Source of the DNA: Actinomycetota bacterium
Lineage (GTDB): Bacteria; Actinomycetota; AC-67
DNA length: 64,000 nucleotides
Direction of reading: 5' to 3'
NCBI GenBank assembly: GCA_041658565.1
Contig: JBAZZY010000001.1
Location: forward strand, 366,164-430,163
Of the stretch, positions 17,752-26,824 are shown piece by piece. A program made the translations under genes and the position numbers. A model generated the notes under the pieces. The model made no database searches and had not been told where the DNA came from. It saw nothing but the letters and a program-made list of their open reading frames with translations. Position 1 is the stretch's first letter; each line of letters starts with the position of its first letter.

Positions 17752-18891
17752 GTGCCCCCAGAACCCCTAGGTGCCCTGATCATCGACCCCGTGGCGGCGC
17801 CCGAGCAGAGCGAGCGCGGAACGACCTGCGCGGATCTCCCCCCGGCGTCGGATCCGACTCTGGCCGACCGCGTCGCGGCGGCCAAGCAGACGCTCGGCGA
17901 TCGCGTTGTCTTGCTCGGCCATCATTACCAACGCGAAGAGGTCATCCAGTTCGCCGACACGCGCGGCGACAGCTTCAAGCTCGCGCGCTACGCCGCGGAT
18001 TCCGGTGCCCCCTACGTCGTGTTCCTCGGCGTGCACTTCATGGCCGAGTCGGCCGACATCCTGACCGGCGACGACGTTTCGGTGATCCTGCCCGACACCG
18101 CCGCCGGCTGCTCCATGGCAGACATGGCAGACATCGCCCAAGTCGAGGAGTGCTGGGCGATCTTGCAGGGCGTCGCGCCCGGCCGCGTGATGCCGCTGAC
18201 GTACATGAACTCATCGGCCGACATTAAGGCGCTGACCGGCTTCCAGGGCGGCGCCGTTTGCACATCCTCCAACGCCGGCGCTGCGATGCGCTGGGCGTTC
18301 GAACAGCGCGAGAAGATCCTGTTCCTCCCCGACCAGCACCTCGGTCGCAACACCGCCGTGGCACTCGGCCTGACGCCGCAGGACTGCGCGGTATGGGACC
18401 CGCACCAGGACTTCGGCGGCCTAACGGAGGAGGAGATCGCGCGCGCCAAGGTCTTGCTGTGGCGCGGCCACTGTTCGGTGCATCAGCGGTTCGCACCGCA
18501 GATGGTCGACGAGGCGCGCGCGCGCATCCCCGGCGTCCGGGTAATCGTGCATCCGGAGTGCCGCCACGAAGTCGTAAAGATGGCCGACGAAGTCGGCTCG
18601 ACCGAGCAGATCATCCGCGCGGTTTCGCAGTCACCGCCGGGTTCGAAGTGGGTTGTCGGCACCGAGTTGAATCTAGTTCACCGGCTCGGACTCGAACACC
18701 CCGACAAGACCGTCGCATTCCTGGATCGCACCGTCTGCTTCTGCGCGACGATGAATCGCATCGACCTGCCGCACCTTGCGTGGGTGATGGAGAACCTGGT
18801 CGAGGGCACCGTCGTGAACCGCATCCGCGTCGATCCAACCACCGCTCAGGGCGCACGCATCGCGCTCGAGCGCATGCTGGAAATCACGTAG
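17752..18891 (+). CDS. nadA: Quinolinate synthase
   Basis: 379 residues of NadA, which condenses iminoaspartate and dihydroxyacetone phosphate to quinolinate for NAD synthesis. The [4Fe-4S] cysteines appear in GGAVCTSSNA, HPECRHEV and TVCFCATMN. LLGHHYQREE and MADMAD-type repeats are also typical. An extra N-terminal stretch of about 35 residues precedes the conserved core. The GTG at 17752 has a GAGG site upstream. No nadB or nadC is adjacent. The 179-base divergent gap to hutG contains TAACAT near 17711 as a weak -10. Confidence 0.95.
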   Translation: MPPEPLGALIIDPVAAPEQSERGTTCADLPPASDPTLADRVAAAKQTLGDRVVLLGHHYQREEVIQFADTRGDSFKLARYAADSGAPYVVFLGVHFMAESADILTGDDVSVILPDTAAGCSMADMADIAQVEECWAILQGVAPGRVMPLTYMNSSADIKALTGFQGGAVCTSSNAGAAMRWAFEQREKILFLPDQHLGRNTAVALGLTPQDCAVWDPHQDFGGLTEEEIARAKVLLWRGHCSVHQRFAPQMVDEARARIPGVRVIVHPECRHEVVKMADEVGSTEQIIRAVSQSPPGSKWVVGTELNLVHRLGLEHPDKTVAFLDRTVCFCATMNRIDLPHLAWVMENLVEGTVVNRIRVDPTTAQGARIALERMLEIT

Positions 18892-18912
18892 TCCGCGCGA
18901 GCGCGGCGATCC

Positions 18913-19416
18913 TCACTTCGTGCGGAACGTGACTCGAGCGGTCACCCGCGGATTGAACACCCCATGGTCTGTCGCAACGAACTCGGCGTCCAAGACGTGC
19001 AATCCCGGGCCGATCTGCCCCACTTCGACAATCTCGTTCAGAACGAAGTCCGTTTCAGCCGTCAGCGTGACGACTTTGCTGTCGAGCGCCAGATGGATAT
19101 ACCCGGCGTTCGGCGCGATCGAGCCGGAGGACTCGCGAGCCAGGTGCGCGCCCGTCAACCCAAACTTCACGCGCACCTTCCCGTGAGGAACCAAGGACCC
19201 CTCCGACGGCGAGAGGAATCGCAGCTTCGCCATTGATTCCGGACGAGGGACCGCGGATGACGAAGACCCGCCCATATCGGAGTCCTTCATGATCGAGCCG
19301 TCCGGCATCCGATGCTCTCCGGGACCCGGTTCCCGCGACTCCGTATTCGTGCCGCACGCGCTCCCGGCGATCACGAGCACCGCCACCACTGCAGCCGAAA
19401 CCAGTCTCTTCCTCAA
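18913..19416 (-). CDS. Putative lipoprotein of unknown function
   Basis: 167 residues if translation starts at the TTG at 19416. This start gives an ideal lipoprotein signal (RKR, a hydrophobic stretch, then lipobox AGSAC), with GCGAGG six bases upstream. The mature part has a low-complexity Gly/Ser/Pro region and then a compact beta domain (FLSPSEGSLVPHGKVRVKFGL ... GYIHLALDSK ... GLHVLDAEFVATDH). Its layout faintly resembles DUF4399-type domains; I do not assign a function. It follows sufU closely (14 bases) and may be co-transcribed from it. Confidence 0.6.
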   Translation of the reverse strand: MRKRLVSAAVVAVLVIAGSACGTNTESREPGPGEHRMPDGSIMKDSDMGGSSSSAVPRPESMAKLRFLSPSEGSLVPHGKVRVKFGLTGAHLARESSGSIAPNAGYIHLALDSKVVTLTAETDFVLNEIVEVGQIGPGLHVLDAEFVATDHGVFNPRVTARVTFRTK

Positions 19417-19430
19417 TGCGAACCTCGCGA

Positions 19431-19868
19431 TCAGGCCGAGGGCTCGAAAGACGACAGCCCCTCTTGCAGGGCGTCCCACGAGAGCACGGCGCACTTGATG
19501 CGAACCGGGTACTTGACCACACCCTTGAGCGCGACCAAGTCGCCCAGGGTCTCCTCGTCCACGCCTTCGGTCTCCCCCGCCATCATGCGACGGAACCGCA
19601 GGACCAGCTCCTCGATCTCGGCCATCGGCTTGCCCTTGATGTAGTCGGTCAGCATCGAAGCCGAGGCCTGCGAGATCGAACACCCCTGCCCCTCGAACGC
19701 GGCATCCACCACGACCCCGTCGCGCACCTGGGCGTGAACGGTGATGTCGTCGCCGCACAAGGGGTTGTTGCGGTGAACGTCGATGTCGGACCCATCCAGC
19801 CCATGCTTGTTCCGCGGGGACCGGTAGTGGTCAAGGATTACTTCGCGATAAAGGTCGTCGAGAGACAT
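19431..19868 (-). CDS. sufU: SUF-system zinc-dependent sulfurtransferase SufU
   Basis: 145 residues of the NifU-like fold with Cys38 (NPLCGDD), Asp40, Cys63 (GQGCSIS) and Cys126 (IKCAVLSW), the SufU zinc/persulfide ligands. SufU accepts sulfur from SufS and passes it to the SufBCD complex. It belongs downstream of sufS, but here about 3 kb of accessory DNA and a truncated sufS tail intervene. It may therefore need its own promoter, or depend on the promoter near 23.03 kb. There is no strong ribosome site before the ATG at 19868. Confidence 0.92.
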   Translation of the reverse strand: MSLDDLYREVILDHYRSPRNKHGLDGSDIDVHRNNPLCGDDITVHAQVRDGVVVDAAFEGQGCSISQASASMLTDYIKGKPMAEIEELVLRFRRMMAGETEGVDEETLGDLVALKGVVKYPVRIKCAVLSWDALQEGLSSFEPSA

Positions 19869-20006
19869 GCCGGAAGGATATCGCAGCCTAGGAACCTGGA
19901 CCCGCGGGCGCGCGCTAGACCGTCGCGCGACCCGCCCGGCACCGCGCGCGCACTTAGGCAATCCGGCGCAAGCGCGGCCCCCACCCCGCACGCCGGCTGT
20001 TCCCAC

Positions 20007-20096
20007 CCGTTCTGGTGTCGGTTTGGCGACACATGGAGCCTGTCGCGAAATCGCCGTGACAGGCTCCCGGACGACGCCGGGGCTACACCAGAACGG
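20007..20096. repeat. Nested palindromic element between sufU and the sufS remnant
   Basis: Outer 12-bp perfect arms (20007-20018 and 20085-20096) enclose a second perfect 10-bp inverted repeat (20035-20044 and 20058-20067). A 6-bp hairpin (20015-20020 with 20027-20032) overlaps the left arm. The approximately 300-base spacer 19869-20172 holds this element and no gene I can support. It could fold as a branched RNA, act as a terminator without a U-run, or be a remnant of a small mobile palindrome. Confidence 0.65.
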
Positions 20097-20172
20097 CGGC
20101 AACACGCAGCGCCGGGTGGATCCTCCGAACGCGTGAGCTTCCGCCGGGCCGGGGAAGGTCAAGTCCGAGTGT

Positions 20173-20434
20173 TTAGAAGGGCAGGCCGCCGCCGGACATC
20201 GTGGTGCGCGCCCTCTCGACCGCGGCAACCAGGACGTCCACTTCCTCGATGGTGTTGTAGACCGAGAAACTCGCGCGCGTCGTCGCGGGGGCGCCGAGGC
20301 GGCGCATGAGCGGCTGAGCGCAATGGTGGCCGACGCGCACCGCGACACCGTCGGTGTCGACGATGGTTGCGAGGTCATGCGGGTGAACGTCGTCGAGCCA
20401 GAAGGAGACGGCGCCACCACGGTCTTCGGCGCGC
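20173..20434 (-). pseudogene. sufS: Truncated second copy of the sufS 3' end
   Basis: About 85 residues match the C-terminus of the full SufS at 23087-24340, including the catalytic-cysteine segment GHHCAQPLMRRLG and the identical end TMSGGGLPF. By hand count about 20 of 255 aligned bases differ, and similarity stops at the stop codon on one side and near 20430 on the other. No N-terminal two thirds are present, so it cannot make a desulfurase. It abuts the sufU side of the accessory DNA and marks one edge of an insertion or a partial duplication. Confidence 0.85.
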
Positions 20435-20516
20435 TGCGCCATTCACCCTGGAGCCGTCGTCAGGCCCACACGGTGCCATCCACGGCAAGAAACCTGGAAG
20501 CGACACCACGGCAAGG

Positions 20517-21071
20517 TTAGTTCCGACGAGTAATGCACCTGCTCTCTTGACCGGCCTCCAATACGGCGACGTACGCCATCGGCGAACTGGCGATCACTTC
20601 ACGGCCGCCTTGTACTCGCAGCAACACAGCGCGAACTCCGAGACACCCCTTGTCGGACAGCAGTTGTCGGCCTTCATCGGTAAGTCGCACCAGCAGAATC
20701 AGCGAGAGCGTTTCCTGATGTCCCGAACGAATCGGGATCGGGAGCAACCCCTCACGCCCACGGTCGATGAGTCGCTGCGCTTCGGCGTCCAGCGGACCGC
20801 TGCCGACACAGCCGCGCTTGCAGGTCGTGTAGCCGAGATAGTCGACAGCGACCCCGCGATCCGACCTGAATCTCACCGCTTCGACCTTCACCGCAGCAGG
20901 GACGTCGGTAGCCAACTGCACGGTCGTCACCATGTGTCCCGGGTATGGGGGAAGCCCTGGTAAGGCGGAGTTCGCCAGGAACTCCGCCTCCAACCCAGGA
21001 CTCCCAGAAGAACACGCCCCCAACATGGCGACCCCTAAGAGCGCCGCGGCTATTGCTCGGAGCGTCGTCAT
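20517..21071 (-). CDS. Putative lipoprotein of unknown function
   Basis: 184 residues from the ATG at 21071, four bases after the stop of the upstream secreted protein, so probably co-transcribed. A lipoprotein signal is clear (TTLRAIAAALLGVAMLGAC, lipobox LGAC). The mature domain has paired cysteines (TCKRGCVG) and a predicted beta/alpha mix with no family I recognise. It lies inside the DNA that separates sufS from sufU. Codon use looks coding but somewhat less GC3-biased than the suf genes. Confidence 0.6.
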   Translation of the reverse strand: MTTLRAIAAALLGVAMLGACSSGSPGLEAEFLANSALPGLPPYPGHMVTTVQLATDVPAAVKVEAVRFRSDRGVAVDYLGYTTCKRGCVGSGPLDAEAQRLIDRGREGLLPIPIRSGHQETLSLILLVRLTDEGRQLLSDKGCLGVRAVLLRVQGGREVIASSPMAYVAVLEAGQESRCITRRN

Positions 21072-21075
21072 CAAC

Positions 21076-22512
21076 CTACGAGCCGCGATTCCAGCAACTG
21101 CCACCGGGTGGGCCGGGGTTGCCGGTGCCCCTGTCATCGTCGAACTCACAACTCCAACCCTCGTTTGCATAGCCCGTGGAGCCGAGTGCGTAGCGATACC
21201 ACTTGTAGAAGTGAGTGTAGTCCGTCGTCGGCCGGAACCAGTGCCAGTCGCCCCACTTCGACGCCTTCGTATGCTTGGTCGAAGACGTGAAGGAGGTTGA
21301 GCCAAACGACTCCGGGAAGCTGATGTCCACCGTCACTCCGGAGCCGTACGAGTTGTCATTCGTTCGAAACAAACCGACCGAAGAGCCCGGCGTGAACTGC
21401 GCCCAGGAACCCCATGTGTTCGCCCTCACTTCGGTCGGCTTCTTGTAGTAGCCGGTGAGATCCCACGCGCAATCCGGAGCACACTCGGAGTCAGTGCCGC
21501 CATCGTACTGCTTGTTGAAGAGCGATTCGTGGGTCCAGTACACCTCGATGCACGGCAAAAGCGGGATCGGCAAACAGGACGCGTGGATGCCTTGCGCCCA
21601 CCGCCAAGTGTCGTTGCCGAACTTCTTCTGGCGGCCATCGGCGTTGCCTTCTTGTCCGTTGGAAGTGCAGTTCGGGCCGTCATGTGGCAGTGACGGGTCC
21701 CAGCAATCGCTTCGAACCGGCCAGAAGGTGTCCTGGCTCGTGCCAAGGGTGCGGTCGGTATGCGACTGCACCGCAAACGGCCCCGCCTGATAACGGTAGC
21801 CATTCTGCCATCGCTGCGTGTCGGCGGCGTGCATCTCGAATCGACTCGTAGCCCCCTTGACGCGATGGGACGTCCCACGAAACGCCCGCTGTCCGGGCAT
21901 GTCGTAGCCGTGCAAGTCCTGGGAAGGATCACCGGGTCCCAGCAATGCTGGGTCATCGCCTGAATCCACGTACACGCAATCCGGGCAGGAAGAACCACTG
22001 GAACTGGTTGAGGAGGCACTTGAGGGCCCATGGGGGCCATTAACTGCAAGGATGGCGTCTTGCGGGTCGTCGTAGACGTTCACTTCCGCGAGCGGCACCG
22101 ACCCCCATTCGACCTTCACGCCTGCCGCGACATCGGCGAATTGCAAGCCGATGCCGATGACCGCCACACGAGCGCGCGTTGTCGAGCCGGGCAATAGTGA
22201 AGCGATCGCCAACTCAAACTGATTGCTGGTTGTTGCGGCCTGGGCGATCGCCGAACTGATCGTGACATCAACGTCGCCGACGCCGTTCGCGTTGCCGGAG
22301 ACGAGATCAACAAAGCTGTTCTGCTGTGGTCCGCCGTATGTGTACAACGAGTAGAAACCGCCAGCAGCGGACGAGCCGAAGTGACCGACGACACGCACTT
22401 GCGCATTGCCGGTCACGGTAACCGTCGTTGAGACTGCCGCCGACGCTGGGCTGATCGGTCCAGCGACGACGACTCCGGCGGCCAGGATCGCGACGAGGGC
22501 GAGGTGTTTCAC
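21076..22512 (-). CDS. Secreted protein of unknown function, aromatic- and cysteine-rich
   Basis: 478 residues with a clear signal peptide (KHLALVAILAAGVVVAGP, cleavage near ASA|AVS). Residues about 27-150 look like a beta-rich domain, then a Ser-rich linker (SSASSTSSSGSS). A C-terminal 300-residue part is rich in Trp, Tyr, Asp and paired Cys, with repeated short motifs (WGDWHWFRP, WGSWAQFTPG). I recognise no family; an extracellular or wall-associated role is inferred from the signal peptide. The ATG at 22512 has GGGGGAAC just upstream. It is the main cargo of the region between the two sufS tails. Confidence 0.65.
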   Translation of the reverse strand: MKHLALVAILAAGVVVAGPISPASAAVSTTVTVTGNAQVRVVGHFGSSAAGGFYSLYTYGGPQQNSFVDLVSGNANGVGDVDVTISSAIAQAATTSNQFELAIASLLPGSTTRARVAVIGIGLQFADVAAGVKVEWGSVPLAEVNVYDDPQDAILAVNGPHGPSSASSTSSSGSSCPDCVYVDSGDDPALLGPGDPSQDLHGYDMPGQRAFRGTSHRVKGATSRFEMHAADTQRWQNGYRYQAGPFAVQSHTDRTLGTSQDTFWPVRSDCWDPSLPHDGPNCTSNGQEGNADGRQKKFGNDTWRWAQGIHASCLPIPLLPCIEVYWTHESLFNKQYDGGTDSECAPDCAWDLTGYYKKPTEVRANTWGSWAQFTPGSSVGLFRTNDNSYGSGVTVDISFPESFGSTSFTSSTKHTKASKWGDWHWFRPTTDYTHFYKWYRYALGSTGYANEGWSCEFDDDRGTGNPGPPGGSCWNRGS

Positions 22513-22781
22513 GGTTCCCCCCTATCAGAAGTTATCGCCTGATTGTTTGTTGCGGACTGCGAGTTCTTCAGCTGGCCTCACCCCCCGTCGGCGTCGCCGT
22601 CGTTGTCGTAGACCCTGAAGTCCCGCGTGCGCGCGGAGATCACCGCGAGGCGTTCGGGAGCCGCCTGAACCTGGCGCGGGCCAAAGGATCGCCACACCGC
22701 CGCTACACTCGATGCGTCGGCGCGCAGGATCGCCCCGAGCGCCGACGCCCCCAAGACCGATGGGATTATGGAATCAAGTGA

Positions 22782-22812
<31 letters not shown>

Positions 22813-22836
22813 CGGATGCGGCAATGCGGGGAGGTG

Positions 22837-22995
22837 CTACCTGACCGGGCTCCGAAGCGCCGACCAGAATCGATGAAACAGTTCGTCCACCCGTGAAGCG
22901 AGCCATTCGTGCCCCCCGCTCCCCGCGCCACCGATGTCGGTGAAGCGCTCCAACTTGCGAACGCGTTCGCCGACTGCGTTGGAGGGCAATGGCAT
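22837..22995 (-). CDS. Possible small protein, unsupported by homology
   Basis: A 52-codon frame from an ATG at 22995 to TAG at 22837, with coding-like codon choice (ending LASRVDELFHRFWSALRSPVR) and no recognised family. It starts about 32 bases after a good promoter-like element and ends just before the GA/TC tract. A competing overlapping frame (22578-23006) runs through the tract. Either, or neither, may be translated. Confidence 0.25.
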   Translation of the reverse strand: MPLPSNAVGERVRKLERFTDIGGAGSGGHEWLASRVDELFHRFWSALRSPVR

Positions 22996-23026
22996 TGATG
23001 CGGCATTCCGAAGCGAACGCACGCAA

Positions 23027-23054
23027 GCTATACCCACGCGCGGATGGGTGTCAA
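23027..23054 (-). promoter_or_regulatory. Promoter candidate driving the accessory segment leftwards
   Basis: TTGACA (23049-23054) and TATAGC (23027-23032) are separated by 16 bases. It sits just downstream of the sufS stop and points into the accessory genes and, further on, sufU. Confidence 0.55.
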
Positions 23055-23086
23055 GGATCCCTTTGCGTTCGGGAGCGGGGGGCTCG

Positions 23087-24340
23087 CTAGAAGGGCAGGC
23101 CGCCGCCGGACATCGTCGCGCGCGACTTCTCGACCGCGGCAACCAGGACGTCCACTTCCTCGATGGTGTTGTAGACCGAGAAACTCGCGCGCGTCGTCGC
23201 GGGGACGCCGAGGCGGCGCATGAGCGGCTGAGCGCAATGGTGGCCGGCGCGCACCGCGACTCCCTCGGTGTCCACGATCGTCGCCAGGTCGTGCGGGTGA
23301 ACGTCGTCGAGCCAGAAGGACACCACACCACCGCGGTCGGCGGCGTTCGGAGGGCCGAAGATCCGGATCCCTTCGATCGCACCGAGGGTTTTGAGCGCGT
23401 AGGCGGTCAGTTCCTTCTCGTGCGCGCGCACCTGGTCCATGCCGATCTCGGTGAGGTAATCCACCGCGGCGCCCAAACCGATCGACGGGGCGATGTTGGG
23501 GGTGCCGGCCTCGAACTTGTAGGGCACGTCGTTGTAGACGGCGCGATCCATCCAGACTTCCAGGATCATCTCGCCGCCACCAAGGAAGGGCGGCATCGCT
23601 TCGAGCAGTTCGGCGCGCGCCCATAATCCGCCCGATCCGGTGGGCCCGAGCATCTTGTGCCCGGAAAAGGCCAGGAAGTCCGCACCCAGCGCGCGCACGT
23701 CCGTCGGCAGGTGCGGCACACCCTGCGCTCCGTCGACGAGCAGCAGCGCGCCGACCGCATGCGCGGCTTCGGCGATGCGCGCGAGTGGTGGCATGGTGCC
23801 CAAAACGTTGGACATATGAGTGATGCACGCGAGTTTGGTTCGCTCGGTGATAAGCGACCCCATCGCGTCCATATCCAAGAACCCGTCGTCGGTGACCGGC
23901 CACGAACGCAGAGTCGCGCCGGTGGCGGCGCACGCCATCTGCCACGGAATCAAGTCCGAGTGGTGCTCCATCTCGGTGACCAGAACTTCATCGCCCGGTC
24001 CAAGGTTCGCGCGCGCCCACGTGTACGCGACGAGGTTGATCGCCTCGGTGCAGGACTTGGTGAACACGATCTCGGACGAAGTCTGCGCGCCTATGAAAGC
24101 CGCCACTTTGGTGCGCGCGCCTTCGTAGGCAGCGGTCGCTTCCTCGGCAAGCTCGTAGACACCGCGATGCACGTTGGCGTTATGCAGTTCGTAGTAGCGG
24201 GAAATGGAATCGATGACGGCGCGCGGCTTCTGCGAAGTCGCGGCGCTGTCCAGGTACACCAACGGCTTGTCGCCGTGGACGCGCCGCTCCAGAATCGGGA
24301 AGTCCTTGCGGATGACCTTGGGATCAAACATGACGGTCAC
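23087..24340 (-). CDS. sufS: Cysteine desulfurase SufS
   Basis: 417 residues of the group II desulfurase. It has YLDSAATSQKP, HRGVYELAEEAT, VTEMEHHSDLIPW, the PLP-lysine motif FSGHKMLGPTG and the catalytic cysteine in RAGHHCAQPLMRR. It supplies persulfide sulfur to SufU and SufBCD. The GTG at 24340 overlaps the sufC stop as GTGA. A second copy of its last 85 or so codons sits at 20173-20434, on the far side of the accessory genes. This intact gene may therefore carry a donated 3' end. Confidence 0.95.
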   Translation of the reverse strand: MTVMFDPKVIRKDFPILERRVHGDKPLVYLDSAATSQKPRAVIDSISRYYELHNANVHRGVYELAEEATAAYEGARTKVAAFIGAQTSSEIVFTKSCTEAINLVAYTWARANLGPGDEVLVTEMEHHSDLIPWQMACAATGATLRSWPVTDDGFLDMDAMGSLITERTKLACITHMSNVLGTMPPLARIAEAAHAVGALLLVDGAQGVPHLPTDVRALGADFLAFSGHKMLGPTGSGGLWARAELLEAMPPFLGGGEMILEVWMDRAVYNDVPYKFEAGTPNIAPSIGLGAAVDYLTEIGMDQVRAHEKELTAYALKTLGAIEGIRIFGPPNAADRGGVVSFWLDDVHPHDLATIVDTEGVAVRAGHHCAQPLMRRLGVPATTRASFSVYNTIEEVDVLVAAVEKSRATMSGGGLPF

Positions 24341-25164
24341 GGCAGCGGCCCTCGATCGTCAGGGGATGCCGCGTCCTCCTCCCGAAGCGAATCGTAGCCG
24401 GTCTTCTCCAGCTCGGCGGCGAGTTCCGGACCGCCGGAGCGCGCGACGCGCCCGTTGACGAGAACGTGAATGACGTCGGGCGTCACGTAGTTCAGGATCC
24501 GCTGATAATGCGTGATCAGCAACACTCCGACGTGATCGCCGGCTACCACGTTGATCCCCTCGGACACCGACTTCAGCGCGTCGATGTCCAGACCCGAGTC
24601 GGTTTCATCGAGGATCGCGAGGTCCGGTTCGAGCACGGCCATCTGCAAGATCTCGTTACGCTTCTTCTCGCCGCCGGAAAAGCCCTGGTTGACGTAGCGA
24701 CGCACCATGTCGTCGCTCATGCCGAGCATCTCCATCTTGGTCTTCAGGAACCGGAAGAACTCCACCGCGCCCATCTCGCGCTCGGACACCGCGTTCTTGG
24801 CCGCACGCAAGAAGTTCACGACCGACACGCCGGGGATCTCCTGCGGATACTGGAAAGCGAGGAACATTCCGAGGCGCGCGCGCGCGTCCGGCGTCATCTC
24901 GAGCACGTTCTCGCCCTTGAATCGAACGGTCCCGCTGGTGACGTGATACCCCGGGCGCCCGGTGAGGACGTAGGAAAGCGTGCTCTTTCCCGAACCGTTC
25001 GGCCCCATGATCGCGTGCACTTCGCCACGGCGAATGACCAAGGACAAGCCTTTGATGATGTCGCCCTCGTGTCCGTCGACGCCGGCGCGCAAGTCCTGGA
25101 TCTCGAGCAGCACTTCGCCGGGCGCGCGCTCGGTCGCGGCCGCTGCGGTCTGCGTCTTGGTCAT
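24337..25164 (-). CDS. sufC: Fe-S cluster assembly ATPase SufC
   Basis: About 275 residues. Walker A is GPNGSGKST, the signature is FSGGEKKRNEI and Walker B is LAILDETDSGLDID, all SufC-specific. SufC binds SufB and SufD and powers cluster assembly on the scaffold. Tandem ATGs overlap the Rieske gene stop; the ATG at 25164 is four bases beyond a GGAGG and is preferred over the one at 25167. Both ends overlap neighbours by a few bases, so translation is coupled along the operon. Confidence 0.95.
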   Translation of the reverse strand: MTKTQTAAAATERAPGEVLLEIQDLRAGVDGHEGDIIKGLSLVIRRGEVHAIMGPNGSGKSTLSYVLTGRPGYHVTSGTVRFKGENVLEMTPDARARLGMFLAFQYPQEIPGVSVVNFLRAAKNAVSEREMGAVEFFRFLKTKMEMLGMSDDMVRRYVNQGFSGGEKKRNEILQMAVLEPDLAILDETDSGLDIDALKSVSEGINVVAGDHVGVLLITHYQRILNYVTPDVIHVLVNGRVARSGGPELAAELEKTGYDSLREEDAASPDDRGPLP

Positions 25165-25469
25165 CATGCCTCCACGAATACATCTCCGTCCGCGACTTCG
25201 ATCGCGAACGTGGCTACCGGTTTGGTCGCCGGAAGCGACCGGGCCTCCCCCGTCGGAATATGGAACTGGGCCCCGTGCTTCGGGCACTCGATGCAGTCGT
25301 CGTCGATCTCGCCCAGCGACAGCGATGCTTCCTCGTGCGAGCAAGTGTCGGCGAGCGCGTAGAACGTGCCTTCGAGGTTGACGACGGCGATCGGCAGACC
25401 ATCAACCTCTACCCGGGTGACCTCTCCCGGCGGCAACTCGCCGGTCGCGCACACGCGCACCCGCGTCAC
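25164..25469 (-). CDS. Rieske-type [2Fe-2S] ferredoxin of the suf operon
   Basis: 101 residues with the two Rieske ligand pairs, CSH (DTCSHEEASL) and CPKH (CIECPKHGAQFH). It is a soluble, non-heme-dioxygenase-type ferredoxin with no signal peptide. Rieske ferredoxins between sufD and sufC are common in actinobacterial suf operons and may donate electrons to assembly. The GTG at 25469 overlaps the sufD stop (GTGA). Confidence 0.9.
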   Translation of the reverse strand: MTRVRVCATGELPPGEVTRVEVDGLPIAVVNLEGTFYALADTCSHEEASLSLGEIDDDCIECPKHGAQFHIPTGEARSLPATKPVATFAIEVADGDVFVEA

Positions 25470-26824
25470 GGCGAATCCTCCAGCGCGAGTTCGTCTTCCA
25501 CCGCGCGCTCCAAGGCGGTTCGCATCTCGGGAACACTCACGCGATCGAGCACTTCCTGGAAGAACCCCTTGACGTACAGTCGCTCTGCGTCGGCGGCACT
25601 CAGGCCGCGCGACTGCAGGTAGAAGAGCACCTCGTCATCGGGCCGACCGACCGAGACCGCGTGCGAACAACGCACGTCGTTGGTCTCGATCTCCAAGAAC
25701 GGCTTCGGATCCGCGATCGCACCGTCGGAGAGCAACAGGTTCCGGTTGGTCTGCTGCGCGTCGGACTTCTGCGCGCCCTTGGTGATGTGCACCAAGCCCG
25801 AGTACACAGCGTGCGAACTGCCCTTGAGGGCGCCCTTGTAGTACAACTCGCTGGTGGTGTCGGGCGCGCGGTGAGCCTGCAGCGACCGGTTGTCGATGTG
25901 CTGCTCGTGGTCGCCGAAGTACACGCCGAGCATCTCCGAATGCGCGCCGCGACCGTCCAGCAAACTCTCGACCAACGAGCGCGACATCCGGCCGCCGAGC
26001 GTAACCGCCAGCGATCGCACCGACGCATCGCGATCGATGACCGCGCGCTGCACGTGGAAATGCCACACCGACTGCGCCAGGTCTTGCACCGCCAAGTAAG
26101 ACACGTTCGCGCTCGGTGCCGCGTAGATCTCGACGGCCGAGGCGTTCACCGACGGGTCTTTGAGCGCAGCCGACGTGTACACGTCGATGTAGGTAATCGA
26201 AGAGGATTCCTCGGCGACCACGACGACGCGCGGGCACACCAACACGCCCTCGCGCGAGAGCCAGTGCAGCGTCTGGATCGGGAACGCAACCTCGACGCCG
26301 GCCGGTACGTAGACGAACACCCCGTCGCCGCGAAACGCGGAGTTCAGCGCGACGATCTTGGCTTCGTGGCCGCTGACGCCGCAGCGTCCGAGCCACGCCT
26401 TGACCAGTTCTTCGTGCTCGGTTGCGGCGCGCGCCAGCGAGGTGAAGATCACGCCGCGCGCAGCAAGCGAAGGGTCCAGAGACTGATGCACCGCGACCGC
26501 GTCTACGTGAACCGCGAGTCCGGCGCGATCGCCGACGACGCCGAGTGCATCTTGCGCTTGGGCCGGAACCGCATCGAGACCACCGACCGCAGTCGGAGCC
26601 GCAACCTCAGTTGTGAGCGAGGTGAAGTCCAGGCCGCTCAAGTCGGTGTGGCGCCACTCCTCCTCGGTGCCGTCCGGCCAAGGCAGCGAAGAGAACAGAG
26701 AAAACGCAGCAGACCGGACTTCGGCGAGCCACGCGGGATCGCCCGTACGCGCGGCCAGGCGCGCAGATGCCTCAGATGTAAACGGATCGCTCATGATGTT
26801 CGCTGCGGCCGGCGGACTAGCCAA
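25466..26824 (-). CDS. sufD: Fe-S cluster assembly protein SufD
   Basis: About 452 residues of the SufB/SufD beta-helix family. It has PWPDGTEEEWRHTD near the N-terminus, GDGVFVYVPAGVEV, and the C-terminal SRGLSAADAERLYVKGFFQEVLDRV. It partners SufB and SufC. The TTG at 26824 overlaps the sufB stop and has GGAAGG five bases upstream; an ATG at 26794 (MSDPFTSE) is an alternative with no clear ribosome site. Ten residues separate the two choices. Confidence 0.93.
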   Translation of the reverse strand: MASPPAAANIMSDPFTSEASARLAARTGDPAWLAEVRSAAFSLFSSLPWPDGTEEEWRHTDLSGLDFTSLTTEVAAPTAVGGLDAVPAQAQDALGVVGDRAGLAVHVDAVAVHQSLDPSLAARGVIFTSLARAATEHEELVKAWLGRCGVSGHEAKIVALNSAFRGDGVFVYVPAGVEVAFPIQTLHWLSREGVLVCPRVVVVAEESSSITYIDVYTSAALKDPSVNASAVEIYAAPSANVSYLAVQDLAQSVWHFHVQRAVIDRDASVRSLAVTLGGRMSRSLVESLLDGRGAHSEMLGVYFGDHEQHIDNRSLQAHRAPDTTSELYYKGALKGSSHAVYSGLVHITKGAQKSDAQQTNRNLLLSDGAIADPKPFLEIETNDVRCSHAVSVGRPDDEVLFYLQSRGLSAADAERLYVKGFFQEVLDRVSVPEMRTALERAVEDELALEDSP

